NCBI RefSeq assembly: GCF_000179235.2 | Contig: NZ_CP039373.1 | Location: 310,032 to 374,031 of the forward strand | From: Synechococcus sp. CB0101 | GTDB lineage: Bacteria > Cyanobacteriota > Cyanobacteriia > PCC-6307 > Cyanobiaceae | DNA: 64,000 nt | Direction of reading: 5' to 3' | Shown here: positions 8,762 to 18,719 of the stretch, piece by piece | Layout: every line of letters begins with the position of its first letter | Position numbering within the stretch: position 1 is the first letter of the stretch | Notes under the pieces: model-generated | Told to the model about the DNA's origin: nothing | Database searches by the model: none | What the model saw: only the letters and a program-made list of their open reading frames with translations | Program-made: the position numbers and the translations under genes

Positions 8762-11689
8762 GTGGGCGACGCGTTTCGCCTTGACCCACCGGTGCAGCTG
8801 CCTAGCCTCGGCCTGTGCACGGTTCCCTCCTTGCGGCTTTCCGTTAACGCCCTCAAACGGGGTTTGCGCTGGCTGGGCTGGCTGGCCATCGCACTGGGGT
8901 TGGTGGTGCTGCTGCCGCGGCTGGTGATCGAAGCCCAGTGGTTTGCGCAGTTCCAGAGCCAGTCGGTGGTGTTGCGCCGCTGGCTGTTGCAGCTGCTCGC
9001 CTTCGCCCTGGTGTTTGGTCTGGGTGTGCCGCTGCAGTTACAGCAGCTGCAGCGCTGTTGGCGGTTGCGTCAGCAGGCCTCCCGCAAGACCCTGCCCAGC
9101 GCTCCGCTGGTGCCCCTCGCTCCGCCGCTGCTGTTGTCGCTGCTCGGGGCGCTGTTGCTGCTGCTGGCCGGCGGGCTCACCTACTTGATGGTGCAGGCCT
9201 CTGACCTGATCGCTGCTCCCTTCAGCGGTGATGTGATCACCGGTATTCCGGTTCTGGCCGACCTCCCCCCCTGGCTGTTTCTGGGGTTGGCGGCGGCCTT
9301 GCTGCCCTTGCTGCTGATCTGGCCCTACACAAGCCTTCGGGTCGCGCTGGCGGCAGCCCTGGCCGGCTCGGCCACGGCGGTGGCCCGCGGCTGGAGCCTC
9401 TGGCTGCCCGCTCTTTTGGCGGTGCCATTCGGCGAGCGGGATCCCCTCACGGGCTTTGATCTGAGTTTCACCGTGCTGCGCCTGCCGGCCCTGCATCTGT
9501 TGGTGAGTGTGGTGTTGGTGCAGGGCCTGGTGGGGCTGGCCGGATGCCTCTGGCTCACCTTCAGCGAGGGCGACAGCCTCTCGGAATTGCGCTTTCCAGG
9601 CTTGAGCCGTGAGCAGCAGCGGGTGTTGCAACCGCAGTTGGCGGTGCTGGCCCTGATGGGGGCCCTCAGCAACGCCCTGGCGCCCTTCGATTTGATGCTG
9701 CACGGCAGCGGTGTGGCGGCTGGTGCCGGCTTCGTGGATCTGCATGTGCGGCTGCCGCTGCGCCTGCTGCTGGCACTTCTGCTGCTGATCACCGGCCTTG
9801 GCCTGCTGGTGCCGATCCCGCGCCGCTGGCTGCGGCGTGGTGCGCTGCTGCCGTTGCTCTCCACCACCTTGCTGGTGCCCTTTGTGGAGTGGGTGGTGGC
9901 GCCTGTGGTGCAGCGCATCTGGGTGCAGCCGCGGGAGCTGGCCCTGGAAACCCCCTATCTGCAGCGCACGATTGCTGCCACGCGCCGTGCCTTCGGGCTT
10001 GAGGCCGTGCGGGAGGTGGACCTCACACCCCGCCAACAGCTCACCCCGGCGGACCTCAAGGCGGCGCCTGGCACCTTGGCGAACGTGCGCCTGTGGGATA
10101 GCGGACCTCTGCTGGAGGCCAACCGGCAGTTGCAGCAGCTGCGCCTTTACTACCGCTTCCCCTCGGCGGCGGTGGATCGCTACCCGCTCAATGCCGATCC
10201 AGAACGCCAGGGCAAGCAGCAGGTGCTGATCGCGGCCCGGGAACTGGATACATCCGCCCTGGCCAAGAACTCCCGCACCTGGCTGAATCGCCACCTGGTG
10301 TTCACCCATGGCTACGGCTTCACCGTGTCCACGGTGAATGCCTCCGGGCCCGATGGGCTGCCGCTCTATTTCGTGAAAGACCTGGGCCGCAGCGGCAAGG
10401 TGCAGGGCATCCCCCAGCTGGGCATCAGCGATGCGCAGGCCCAGCGGGCCCTGCCGGTGGGTCGCCCCAAGCTCTATTTCGCTTCCGATCGCGCCCCGTA
10501 CGCGATCGCGCCTACCCAGGTGCGTGAGTTCGATTACCCCGAGGGTGATCTGAACGTGTACTCCCACTACGACGGGCTGGCGGGGGTCCCGATCCATGGA
10601 CCGCTGGATCGGGTGATGGCGGCGCTCTACCTCTGGGAGCCGCGGCTGCTGTTCACCGGCTCGCTCACGGCGGACTCGCGCCTGCTGATGCGCCGCCAGG
10701 TGAATGAACGGCTCACGGCCCTGGCCCCCTTCCTGCGCTTTGAGAGCAAGCCGTATCTGGTGACCGCCCGGGTGAACAACGTGCCGGGCTTCCAGAACGA
10801 CCATCACCAGTACTGGTTGCTGGATGGCTTCACGGTGAGCCGCAGTTATCCCTACTCCGATCCCAATCCCAGCGGCATCCGTTATTTCCGTAATCCGGTG
10901 AAGGCGGTGGTGGATGCCTACAACGGCCACGTGTGGCTTTACGTGAGCGATCCCACCGATCCGGTGCTGCGCACCTGGAAGCGGGCCTTCCCGGATCTGT
11001 TCAAACCGTTGTCGGCGATGCCGCCGGAGCTGCTGGCCCACATTCAGGTGCCCCAGAGCCAGTTCCAGGTGCAGGCGGAGCGGCTGCTCCGCTACCACGT
11101 CACCGACGTGCGCACCTTCTACAACGGCGACGACGTGTGGGCGATACCCCAGGAGATCTACGGCGACAGCACCGCGCCGGTGCGCCCGTATCACGTGACG
11201 ATGCAGCTCCCGGGCGAGACCCGGCCGGAATTCGTGCTGCTTCTGCCGTTCACACCCCTGCGCCGCGCCAACATGGTGGGGTGGCTGGCTGCCCGCAACG
11301 ACACGCCGAATTACGGCGAGCTGCTGCTGGCGCGCTTCCCGCAGCAGCGGTTGCTGCTCGGTCCTCAGCAGGTGTCGGCCCTGATTGAGCAGGATCCGGC
11401 GATCAGCTACCAGTTCGGGCTGTGGAACCGGGACGGTTCGAAGCTGATCCGCGGCAACCTGCTGGTGATGCCGGTGGGCAAGGGTCTGCTCTACGTGGAA
11501 CCGATCTACCTGCAGAGCAACAACAACGGCCTGCCCACGCTGGTGCGGGTGGTGGTCACCGATGGTCGCCGCTTCGTGATGGAGCGCAATCTCGATGCGG
11601 CCTTGCAGGAGCTGGTGGCAGCCCAGCCCCGGCCGCTGCCGCAGGCCCTCACGCTGCCCGATCCGGCGGCAGCGTTGCCGTTGCCCTGA
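8762..11689 (+). CDS. UPF0182 family large membrane protein
   Basis: The 975-aa protein has about seven hydrophobic segments in the first 350 residues, followed by a roughly 600-residue non-cytoplasmic region rich in aromatic, Asp and Gly residues (FNPVKAVVDAYNG-like block, YVEPIYLQ motif). This is the layout of UPF0182 (COG1615), a conserved family of unknown function in cyanobacteria and actinobacteria. The start is taken at GTG 8762; TTG near 8833 is an alternative that gives a more basic N-terminus before the first helix. Confidence 0.85.
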   Translation: MGDAFRLDPPVQLPSLGLCTVPSLRLSVNALKRGLRWLGWLAIALGLVVLLPRLVIEAQWFAQFQSQSVVLRRWLLQLLAFALVFGLGVPLQLQQLQRCWRLRQQASRKTLPSAPLVPLAPPLLLSLLGALLLLLAGGLTYLMVQASDLIAAPFSGDVITGIPVLADLPPWLFLGLAAALLPLLLIWPYTSLRVALAAALAGSATAVARGWSLWLPALLAVPFGERDPLTGFDLSFTVLRLPALHLLVSVVLVQGLVGLAGCLWLTFSEGDSLSELRFPGLSREQQRVLQPQLAVLALMGALSNALAPFDLMLHGSGVAAGAGFVDLHVRLPLRLLLALLLLITGLGLLVPIPRRWLRRGALLPLLSTTLLVPFVEWVVAPVVQRIWVQPRELALETPYLQRTIAATRRAFGLEAVREVDLTPRQQLTPADLKAAPGTLANVRLWDSGPLLEANRQLQQLRLYYRFPSAAVDRYPLNADPERQGKQQVLIAARELDTSALAKNSRTWLNRHLVFTHGYGFTVSTVNASGPDGLPLYFVKDLGRSGKVQGIPQLGISDAQAQRALPVGRPKLYFASDRAPYAIAPTQVREFDYPEGDLNVYSHYDGLAGVPIHGPLDRVMAALYLWEPRLLFTGSLTADSRLLMRRQVNERLTALAPFLRFESKPYLVTARVNNVPGFQNDHHQYWLLDGFTVSRSYPYSDPNPSGIRYFRNPVKAVVDAYNGHVWLYVSDPTDPVLRTWKRAFPDLFKPLSAMPPELLAHIQVPQSQFQVQAERLLRYHVTDVRTFYNGDDVWAIPQEIYGDSTAPVRPYHVTMQLPGETRPEFVLLLPFTPLRRANMVGWLAARNDTPNYGELLLARFPQQRLLLGPQQVSALIEQDPAISYQFGLWNRDGSKLIRGNLLVMPVGKGLLYVEPIYLQSNNNGLPTLVRVVVTDGRRFVMERNLDAALQELVAAQPRPLPQALTLPDPAAALPLP

Positions 11690-11701
11690 CGCGCAGCCAT
11701 C

Positions 11702-11725
11702 AAAAAAGGGGCCTTGCGGCCCCTT
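11702..11725 (-). terminator. Rho-independent terminator of fba
   Basis: Read on the minus strand, this is an AAGGGGCC stem, a GCAA tetraloop and GGCCCCTT followed by TTTT. It lies 26 bp beyond the fba stop. The same hairpin sits just after the UPF0182 stop on the plus strand, where a weaker T-rich tail (TTGGTCTT) follows, so it may serve both genes. Confidence 0.85.
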
Positions 11726-11750
11726 GGTCTTCAACGATCGAGGCTGACGA

Positions 11751-12824
11751 TCAGGCGGCCACAGCGGTCTTGGGGTCGAGTTCGCCCTTGGCGTAGAGAC
11801 CGGCGTAGTAGTTGATGTCGCGCTGCTTGATCTTGCTGGCGTTGCCGGCGCACCAGAACTGCTGGTAACGATCCAGGCACACCTGCTTCATGTAGGCCCG
11901 GGCGGGCTTGTTGAAGTGGCGGGGATCGAAGTTGGCAGGATCCTTGGCGGCGGCTTCACGCACAGCGGCGGTGAAGGCGAGGCGGTTGTCGGTGTCGATG
12001 TTCACCTTGCGCACACCGTTGCGGATGCCTTCCTGGATTTCTTCCACAGGCACGCCGTAGGTCTCGGGGATGGCACCGCCGTACTTGTTGATCATGTCCA
12101 GCCACTCCTGGGGCACGGAGGAGGAGCCGTGCATCACCAGGTGGGTGTTGGGGATGGCCTTGTGGATTTCAGCGATGCGGCTGATGGCCAGCACTTCGCC
12201 GGTGGGCTTACGGGTGAACTTGTAAGCGCCGTGGCTGGTGCCGATGGCAATCGCCAGGGCATCAACCTTGGTCTTGGCGACGAAGTCGGCAGCCTCAGCG
12301 GGATCGGTGAGCAGCTGGCTGTGGTCGAGCTTGCCCTCGAAACCGTGGCCGTCCTCGGCCTCACCCATGCCGGTCTCCAGGGAGCCCAGGCAGCCCAGTT
12401 CGCCTTCCACGCTCACGCCGATGGCGTGGGCCACATCCACCACTTCCTTGGTGACAGCCACGTTGTACTCGTAGCTGGCGGGGGTCTTGGCGTCGGCCAT
12501 CAGGGAGCCGTCCATCATCACCGAGGTGAAGCCGTTGGCGGCAGCACCGAAGCAGGTGGCGGGGCTGTTGCCGTGGTCCTGGTGCATCACCACCGGGATG
12601 TCGGGATAGGTCTCAACAGCAGCCAGGATCAGGTGGCGCAGGAAGTTCTCACCGGCGTACTGACGGGCGCCGCGGGAGGCCTGCAGGATCACCGGGGAGT
12701 CGGTCTCGTAGGCCGCCTCCATGATCGACTGCACCTGCTCCAGGTTGTTCACGTTGAAAGCAGGGATGCCGTAGCCGTTTTCAGCGGCGTGGTCGAGCAG
12801 CAGCCGAAGCGGGACGAGCGCCAT
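11751..12824 (-). CDS. fba: Class II fructose-bisphosphate aldolase
   Basis: The 357-aa protein has the class II zinc motifs HQDHGN (near residue 90) and VEGELGCLG, plus HGSSSVP and NIDTDNR further on. It cleaves or forms fructose-1,6-bisphosphate, and in cyanobacteria also sedoheptulose-1,7-bisphosphate, in the Calvin cycle and glycolysis. The Calvin-type subfamily (CbbA, about 350 aa) is typical here. It is the last gene of a leftward run and ends at a strong terminator. Confidence 0.95.
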   Translation of the reverse strand: MALVPLRLLLDHAAENGYGIPAFNVNNLEQVQSIMEAAYETDSPVILQASRGARQYAGENFLRHLILAAVETYPDIPVVMHQDHGNSPATCFGAAANGFTSVMMDGSLMADAKTPASYEYNVAVTKEVVDVAHAIGVSVEGELGCLGSLETGMGEAEDGHGFEGKLDHSQLLTDPAEAADFVAKTKVDALAIAIGTSHGAYKFTRKPTGEVLAISRIAEIHKAIPNTHLVMHGSSSVPQEWLDMINKYGGAIPETYGVPVEEIQEGIRNGVRKVNIDTDNRLAFTAAVREAAAKDPANFDPRHFNKPARAYMKQVCLDRYQQFWCAGNASKIKQRDINYYAGLYAKGELDPKTAVAA

Positions 12825-12875
12825 GGGGACACCGGGAGAATGAATGCGGGCGATCCTAACTGGCGCCTTTTTCGT

Positions 12876-13985
12876 CTAAATCGGCTGGCGGATGCCGCTG
12901 TCGGCTGCCTGCAGGGCTCGGTCGCAGATCAGCTGGCTATGCACGGCTTCCGATAGCCCCGGCCGCATCGGCCGGCCTTCCTGTGCCGCTTCGGCCCACC
13001 AGTGGATCAGGCGCCGCACCGGGGCGACGCGGCCATCGGGCCAGGTGTGGCTGAACGCCAGCTGCGGATCGGGCGCGATCTCCTCCAGCGCTCCGCCGGC
13101 GCGTGAGCGCCAGAGCTGGAAGCCATGCACGTAATCGCTCTGGTTGCTGGAGCCCAGCACCAGGCTGCCCTCGCTGCCGTACACCTCAATCCAGTAGCCC
13201 CGCCCTGGACGCGTGACGGAGGCCAGGCTCACCTGGGCCGGCAGGGGTTGGCCGTTGGCGGTTTCCAGCTCCAGCTGGAGCAGGGCGATGTCTTCCGCGT
13301 CCACCGCCGCCAGGCGGCCACTGCCATCGGTCAGGGGGCGATGGGGGATGGCCATGCTGCGCAGGCAGCTCACCTGCCGCGCCGGCCCAAGCAGCCAATG
13401 CAGCGTGTCGAAGGCGTGGGTGCCGAGGGAGCCCAGCACGCCGCCACCGGCTGCGCGTTGGGAATACCAATTCCAGGGGCGGCTGGCATCGGCGCGGCTG
13501 CCCATCAGCCAATCGAGCTTCACCAGCCAGGGGGTGCCGATGGCGTCTTGCTGCAGCAGCGCTGCCAGTTGCATGAAGGCCGGCACGGCTCGGTATTCGA
13601 AATCCACCGCAACACACACGCCGGCGCTGAGGGCCTGGCGTTGCAACTCCTCGATCTGCGGGGCCTCCAGGGCCACCGGTTTCTCCAGCAGCAGATGCTT
13701 GCCGGCGGCGATGGCGGCCTGGGCCAGGGCGAAGCGCGGCTCGGGCGGGGTGGCGATCACCAACGCGTCGACGCGGGGATCGGCCAGCAACGCCTCAAAG
13801 CTGTTGAAGCCTGGTAAACCCGTGGCGGCGCAGGCCTGTTCGAGTCGCTCAGGCCTGTGGTGCCAGAGAGCCACCGGTTCGGTGAGGGGGCAGTCCTGCA
13901 GGGCCGGCAGGTGAACCTTTTCGCCGAAGCCGAGGCCCACCAGGGCGACACCGAGGGGACGCTGCGAAGAAGGGGCTGCCGTCAC
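12876..13985 (-). CDS. Gfo/Idh/MocA family oxidoreductase
   Basis: The 369-aa product has an N-terminal Rossmann fold (VGLGFGEKVHLPAL) and the EKPVAL motif that marks the Gfo/Idh/MocA NAD(P)-dependent oxidoreductases, followed by the C-terminal alpha/beta domain with GGGVLGSLGTHAFD. Members act on sugars, inositol or similar cyclic substrates; this one cannot be assigned. A GTG start at 13985 fits the Rossmann fold best. It lies 17 bp after the upstream exported-protein gene. Confidence 0.85.
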   Translation of the reverse strand: MTAAPSSQRPLGVALVGLGFGEKVHLPALQDCPLTEPVALWHHRPERLEQACAATGLPGFNSFEALLADPRVDALVIATPPEPRFALAQAAIAAGKHLLLEKPVALEAPQIEELQRQALSAGVCVAVDFEYRAVPAFMQLAALLQQDAIGTPWLVKLDWLMGSRADASRPWNWYSQRAAGGGVLGSLGTHAFDTLHWLLGPARQVSCLRSMAIPHRPLTDGSGRLAAVDAEDIALLQLELETANGQPLPAQVSLASVTRPGRGYWIEVYGSEGSLVLGSSNQSDYVHGFQLWRSRAGGALEEIAPDPQLAFSHTWPDGRVAPVRRLIHWWAEAAQEGRPMRPGLSEAVHSQLICDRALQAADSGIRQPI

Positions 13986-14002
13986 GGGCGGTTGGTCACG
14001 CC

Positions 14003-14445
14003 TCAGAAGCCTGCCAGCAGGTTCTCCCCAGCGGCGCAGGCTTCGTTGATGGTGGAGCTGATCAGATCGTCGCCGGAGGCGGCCTGCCAGCTGCTTCCCC
14101 ACTGGGGAATGCCGTTGATGGAGGTGTCGCGGAAGAGCGTCTGGCCGCAGTCGATCTCCATCACGTAGAGGTCGCTGGCGGGCGGGCGTGGCTCGCTGCC
14201 ATCGGCATTGCGCGGCTGGTCGGCCGGCGTTGCGGGCTGGAACCGGCTGAGCACGGTGAGGTTGCCGCTGCGGTTGATCCGCAAGCTCCCGGCATCCCAC
14301 CACTGGCGGCCGTCTGCACTGGCGGGCACTTCGTGCCAATCCACCGGCCCGGCCCAGGCCGGCGCCGTGAAGCCGCCCAGCAGCAGCAGCCCCAGGAGAA
14401 GGGCCAGCCCGCGGCTGAGCAGGCCCTGATGGCCTGTGGGCTGAT

Positions 14446-14449
<4 letters not shown>
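14003..14449 (-). CDS. Exported hypothetical protein
   Basis: The 148-aa product has a clear signal peptide (hydrophobic core [10 protein letters not shown], cleavage after APAWA). The mature part has two Cys residues (EIDCGQ, NEACAAG) and the motif YVMEIDC, as in small exported proteins of picocyanobacteria with unknown function. Its ATG overlaps the accD stop by 4 nt (ATGA), so it is translationally coupled to accD. Confidence 0.7.
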
Positions 14450-15321
<872 letters not shown>

Positions 15322-15356
15322 CGGGCCAGCGGTGTCCGCAGCTACAGGTCAGTCCA

Positions 15357-16217
15357 TTAAAGGGCGCCCCAGCCCAGCCACAGGCTGAAGCGTTGCAGCC
15401 AGAAGCCATTGCCGGCGCACCACACCGCCAACCCAGCCCCGCCCAGAAACGGACCAAAGGGGAAGGGCTGCCCGCGCTTGAGGCGGCCGCTGATCAGGCC
15501 GATCACCCCAAAGAGAGCCCCCGCAAACACCGACAGCATCACGCTGAGCCCGACGCCGGTGAGGCCCAGCCAGGCCCCGAGCAGCGCCGCCAGCTTGGCG
15601 TCGCCCAACCCCAGGGCCGGTTTGCCGAGCAGCTTCTGGGCCAGGGCGCTGGTGGTTTCAAAGCCCAGCAGGCCGGCGCTGGCCGCCAGCAGATGCCATA
15701 GCAGCAGTTGGCGGCCAGCAGCATCGCCCTGGCTGAAGCCGGCGACGGCACTGACCACGAGGCCGAGCACCACGCCCCAGCGGCAGAGGGGCTCCGGCAG
15801 CCAGAGCTGATCGAGATCGATCAACAGCATGGGCAGCAACAGGCTGATCAGCAGCCAGCCACCGCCCACCACCAGCCAGGCGGGTGCGCCGGGCAGGCTG
15901 GATCCGGCTGCGCTCACGGCGGCTGGCGCGGCAGCGGCGGCCACAAACAACCCGGAGCAGAGCAGCTCCACGGCGGGATAGCGCACGGCGATGGCCGTTC
16001 CACAGTGTCGGCAGCGGCCCTGCAGCAGCAGCCAGCTCAGCACGGGGATGTTCTCGAACCAGCGCAGGGTGGTGCCGCAGCGGGGGCAATGGCTGCGCGG
16101 GCGCACCACCGATTCCTGGCGCGGCAGGCGCCAGGCCACCACATTGAGAAAACTGCCGATGCAGGCCCCCAGCAGGGCCGACAGCAGGGCGAGCTCAGGC
16201 ACAAGAGGAGGCTGCAT
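15357..16217 (-). CDS. pilD: Prepilin peptidase, type IV (A24 family)
   Basis: This 286-aa polytopic membrane protein begins with GSFLNVVAWRLPR, the conserved N-terminus of TFPP enzymes. Two CxxC pairs in the cytoplasmic loop (CPRCG and CRHCG) and two aspartates (DLDQL and GLGDAKL) mark the aspartyl protease that cleaves and methylates type IV prepilins. Its ATG touches the stop of the upstream 95-aa gene at 16217. Confidence 0.92.
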   Translation of the reverse strand: MQPPLVPELALLSALLGACIGSFLNVVAWRLPRQESVVRPRSHCPRCGTTLRWFENIPVLSWLLLQGRCRHCGTAIAVRYPAVELLCSGLFVAAAAAPAAVSAAGSSLPGAPAWLVVGGGWLLISLLLPMLLIDLDQLWLPEPLCRWGVVLGLVVSAVAGFSQGDAAGRQLLLWHLLAASAGLLGFETTSALAQKLLGKPALGLGDAKLAALLGAWLGLTGVGLSVMLSVFAGALFGVIGLISGRLKRGQPFPFGPFLGGAGLAVWCAGNGFWLQRFSLWLGWGAL

Positions 16218-16504
16218 CAGCCGCGCAGAGGGGATCGAGCGGAGCGGCCGCGCGGGCTGCGTCCGCGCACCAACTCCAACGGAATGAATTGTTCCTCAGG
16301 CAGCAACACCGGCAGTTCGAACACCACACGGCCCTGCAGGGAACCGATCACCACACCCAACGGATCGGGGTGGGTTGGTGAGCCTTCGAGAAAGTGGAAA
16401 TAGATCCGCCGTGCCTGGGCAATCACCTCGGCACTGTTGATTCGATCCCAACGGGGTTGCGTTGCGGCCGGCTGCACAGAAGAACCCACCGCCCCCCGAA
16501 TCAC
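16217..16504 (-). CDS. Conserved hypothetical protein (95 aa)
   Basis: This soluble 95-aa protein has no signal peptide or membrane segment and ends in an Arg/Ser-rich tail. The centre (FHFLEGSPTHPDPLGVVIGSLQG) looks like a folded cyanobacterial conserved protein. It overlaps pilD by one base, suggesting joint translation. Function unknown. Confidence 0.6.
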   Translation of the reverse strand: MIRGAVGSSVQPAATQPRWDRINSAEVIAQARRIYFHFLEGSPTHPDPLGVVIGSLQGRVVFELPVLLPEEQFIPLELVRGRSPRGRSARSPLRG

Positions 16505-16532
16505 AAAGGATGGGGAGGCCGGTGGGTTGTTA

Positions 16533-16572
16533 CGCCGGGGAAGTCCGGCGCGGTTGGGCTGAGGAGCAACCG
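16533..16572. other. Two adjacent stem-loops between prk and the 95-aa gene
   Basis: A perfect 6-bp stem CGCCGG/CCGGCG (16533-16550, six-base loop) is followed immediately by a second perfect stem CGGTTG/CAACCG (16551-16572, ten-base loop). There is no T-tract on either strand, so these are not canonical terminators. They could stabilise the prk 3' end or attenuate read-through into the 95-aa gene. Confidence 0.35.
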
Positions 16573-16625
16573 AGATGGGTGGACCCTGTCCGCCAGTTGT
16601 GCCCCAGCCTAGGTGCAGCGAAGGC

Positions 16626-17528
16626 TCAGGCCAGTCGCTTCTTTTCTTCGATCATGCGGTGAATGATCGGGGTGAGGATCAGCTCCATCGCGAAGCCCAT
16701 CTTGCCGCCGTTCACCACGATCGAGGTGGGGCTGGACATGAACGAATCGTGGATCATGTCGAGCAGGTAGGTGAAGTCGATCCCCCACTTCTCACGGGCG
16801 CCCTTGCGGAAGTGAATGATCACGAACGATTCATCCGGGGTGGGGATGTCGCGGATCATGAAGGGGTTCGAGGTGTCCACGGTGGGGACACGCTGGAAGT
16901 TGATGTCGGTCTGGCTGAACTGCGGGCAGATGTGGTTGATGTAATCCGGCATGCGACGCAGGATCGTGTCCACGGTGGCCTCGGCCGAGTAGCCGCGCTC
17001 CTTGTTGTCGCGGGCGATCTTCTGGATCCACTCCAGGTTCACGATCGGCACCACGCCCACCAGCAGGTCGGCCAGGCCGGCCACGTCGTAGCCGTCACCC
17101 TTCACGCCGCCGTGCAGGCCTTCGTAGAAGAGCAGGTCGGTGCCGGCGGGGATGGGTTCCCAGGGGGTGAACTGACCGGGCTCGAGGTTCGTGCCGAGAC
17201 GGGCGTTGTGCTCGGCGGCTTCCTCGACGGAGTGCAGGTAGTAGCGCTTCTCGCCGGTGCCGGTTTCGCCGTAGCTCTTGAACAGTTCGCCGAGCTTGTC
17301 GAACAGGTTGGCCTCAGGGCCGAAGTGGCTGAAGTTCTCGCCCTTGGCCATCGCAGCGGCCATGGCTTCCTTCATGGGGCCACGCTCGTAGCGGTGGTAG
17401 CTGTCGCCCTCCACCACGGCCGGGGTGATGCCTTCGCGCTTGAAGATGTGCTCGAAGGCGCGCTTCACGGTGCTGGTTCCCGCGCCGGAGGAACCGGTGA
17501 CCGACACGACCGGGTGACGCTTCGACAT
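16626..17528 (-). CDS. prk: Phosphoribulokinase, CbbP (class I-like) type
   Basis: The 300-aa kinase has P-loop GSSGAGTS near residue 12, VEGDSYHRY, SHFGPEANLFD and FYEGLHGG. It phosphorylates ribulose-5-phosphate to ribulose-1,5-bisphosphate, the CO2 acceptor. The sequence follows the proteobacterial CbbP pattern rather than the longer plant/beta-cyanobacterial enzyme with its GDSGCGKST loop. This suggests ancestral transfer in the alpha-cyanobacterial line. Confidence 0.92.
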   Translation of the reverse strand: MSKRHPVVSVTGSSGAGTSTVKRAFEHIFKREGITPAVVEGDSYHRYERGPMKEAMAAAMAKGENFSHFGPEANLFDKLGELFKSYGETGTGEKRYYLHSVEEAAEHNARLGTNLEPGQFTPWEPIPAGTDLLFYEGLHGGVKGDGYDVAGLADLLVGVVPIVNLEWIQKIARDNKERGYSAEATVDTILRRMPDYINHICPQFSQTDINFQRVPTVDTSNPFMIRDIPTPDESFVIIHFRKGAREKWGIDFTYLLDMIHDSFMSSPTSIVVNGGKMGFAMELILTPIIHRMIEEKKRLA

Positions 17529-17608
17529 GCGCGAGATCAGCAGAACTGGGGGGAGTTTGGCAGGTCGTGGTGCCAGCTCCCCGGAATCGTGATCAGCGCT
17601 GGTTCAGC

Positions 17609-18694
17609 TCAGCCGGCCAGGGCCGTCAGCAGCTGATCGCCCATCGCCTTGCACCCCAACTGGGTGCAGCCTTCGGCCATCAGATCACCGGTGCGGTAAC
17701 CGCCGGCCAGCACCGTGTCGACGGCTTGCTCCAGGTCGGCGGCGGCGGCGTCCTGCTGGAGGCCAACGCGCAGCATCATCGCGGCGCTGAGCACCATCGC
17801 CATCGGGTTGGCTTTGTCCTGGCGGGCGATGTCGGGAGCTGAGCCGTGGATGGGCTCAAACAGGCCCGGGCCGCTGGTGCCCAGGGAGGCGGAGGGCAGC
17901 ATGCCGATCGAGCCGCTGAGCATGGCGGCCTCATCGCTGAGGATGTCGCCGAAGAGATTGCTGGTGAGCAGCACGTCGAACTGGCGGGGGTTGCGCACCA
18001 GCTGCATCGCAGCGTTGTCCACATACATGTGGCTGAGCTCCACGCCCGGATAGCTGGCGGCGTGCATCGCTTCCACCCGGTCGCGCCAGAGCTGGCTCAC
18101 ATCGAGCACGTTGGCTTTGTCCACGCTGCAGAGCCGGCCGCCGCGCTGCTGAGCCAGATCGAAGCCCACCTTGGCGATGCGATCGATCTCGTCGTCGAAG
18201 TAGGCCATGGTGTTGAAGCCGCGTACGCGGCCTTCCGCTTCCACCCGGCCCTTGGGGGTACCGAAGTACACACCACCGGTGAGCTCACGCACCACCATCA
18301 GATCCACCCCTTCGATCACCTCGCGCTTGAGGGTGGAGGCATCGATCAGGGCGGGGATGATCTTCACCGGCCGCAGGTTGGCGAACAGGCCCATGCCGGC
18401 CCGCAGCCCCAGCAGCCCGGTTTCGGGGCGCTTCTCGCGGGGCAGGGTGTCGTATTGGGGGGAGCCGATGGCGGCCAGCAGCACGGCATCGGCGGCCTTG
18501 CAGGCCTCCAGGGTGCTGGCAGGCAAGGGTTCGCCGGTGGCGTCAATGGCGGCGCCGCCCATGGGCTGCTCGTTGTAGACGAGCTCAAAGCCGTGCTTGC
18601 GGCTCACGGCATCCAGCAGTTGGCGGGCCACGGCCGTGATCTCCGGGCCGATGCCGTCGCCGGGGAGCAGGGTGATCCGGTAGCTGGAGGTCAT
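17609..18694 (-). CDS. leuB: 3-isopropylmalate dehydrogenase
   Basis: The 361-aa LeuB has LLPGDGIGPE at the N-terminus, the substrate-binding RELTGGVYFG motif, and GSAPDIARQDKANP near the C-terminus that binds NAD. It oxidatively decarboxylates 3-isopropylmalate in leucine synthesis. Length is normal. It sits 25 bp downstream of lpxD and 80 bp upstream of prk on the same strand. Confidence 0.96.
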   Translation of the reverse strand: MTSSYRITLLPGDGIGPEITAVARQLLDAVSRKHGFELVYNEQPMGGAAIDATGEPLPASTLEACKAADAVLLAAIGSPQYDTLPREKRPETGLLGLRAGMGLFANLRPVKIIPALIDASTLKREVIEGVDLMVVRELTGGVYFGTPKGRVEAEGRVRGFNTMAYFDDEIDRIAKVGFDLAQQRGGRLCSVDKANVLDVSQLWRDRVEAMHAASYPGVELSHMYVDNAAMQLVRNPRQFDVLLTSNLFGDILSDEAAMLSGSIGMLPSASLGTSGPGLFEPIHGSAPDIARQDKANPMAMVLSAAMMLRVGLQQDAAAADLEQAVDTVLAGGYRTGDLMAEGCTQLGCKAMGDQLLTALAG

Positions 18695-18719
18695 GGCCGC
18701 GCTGGTGCTGGGCGCGAGG

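Noticed and set aside
9038-11734. Very long antisense open frame opposite the UPF0182 gene
   Set aside because: Gln/His/Arg-rich shadow of a real membrane-protein gene; no domain pattern.
16531-16572. RNase P-like GGAAGTCCGG string
   Set aside because: The surrounding sequence lacks the conserved RNase P core and length; only local hairpins remain.
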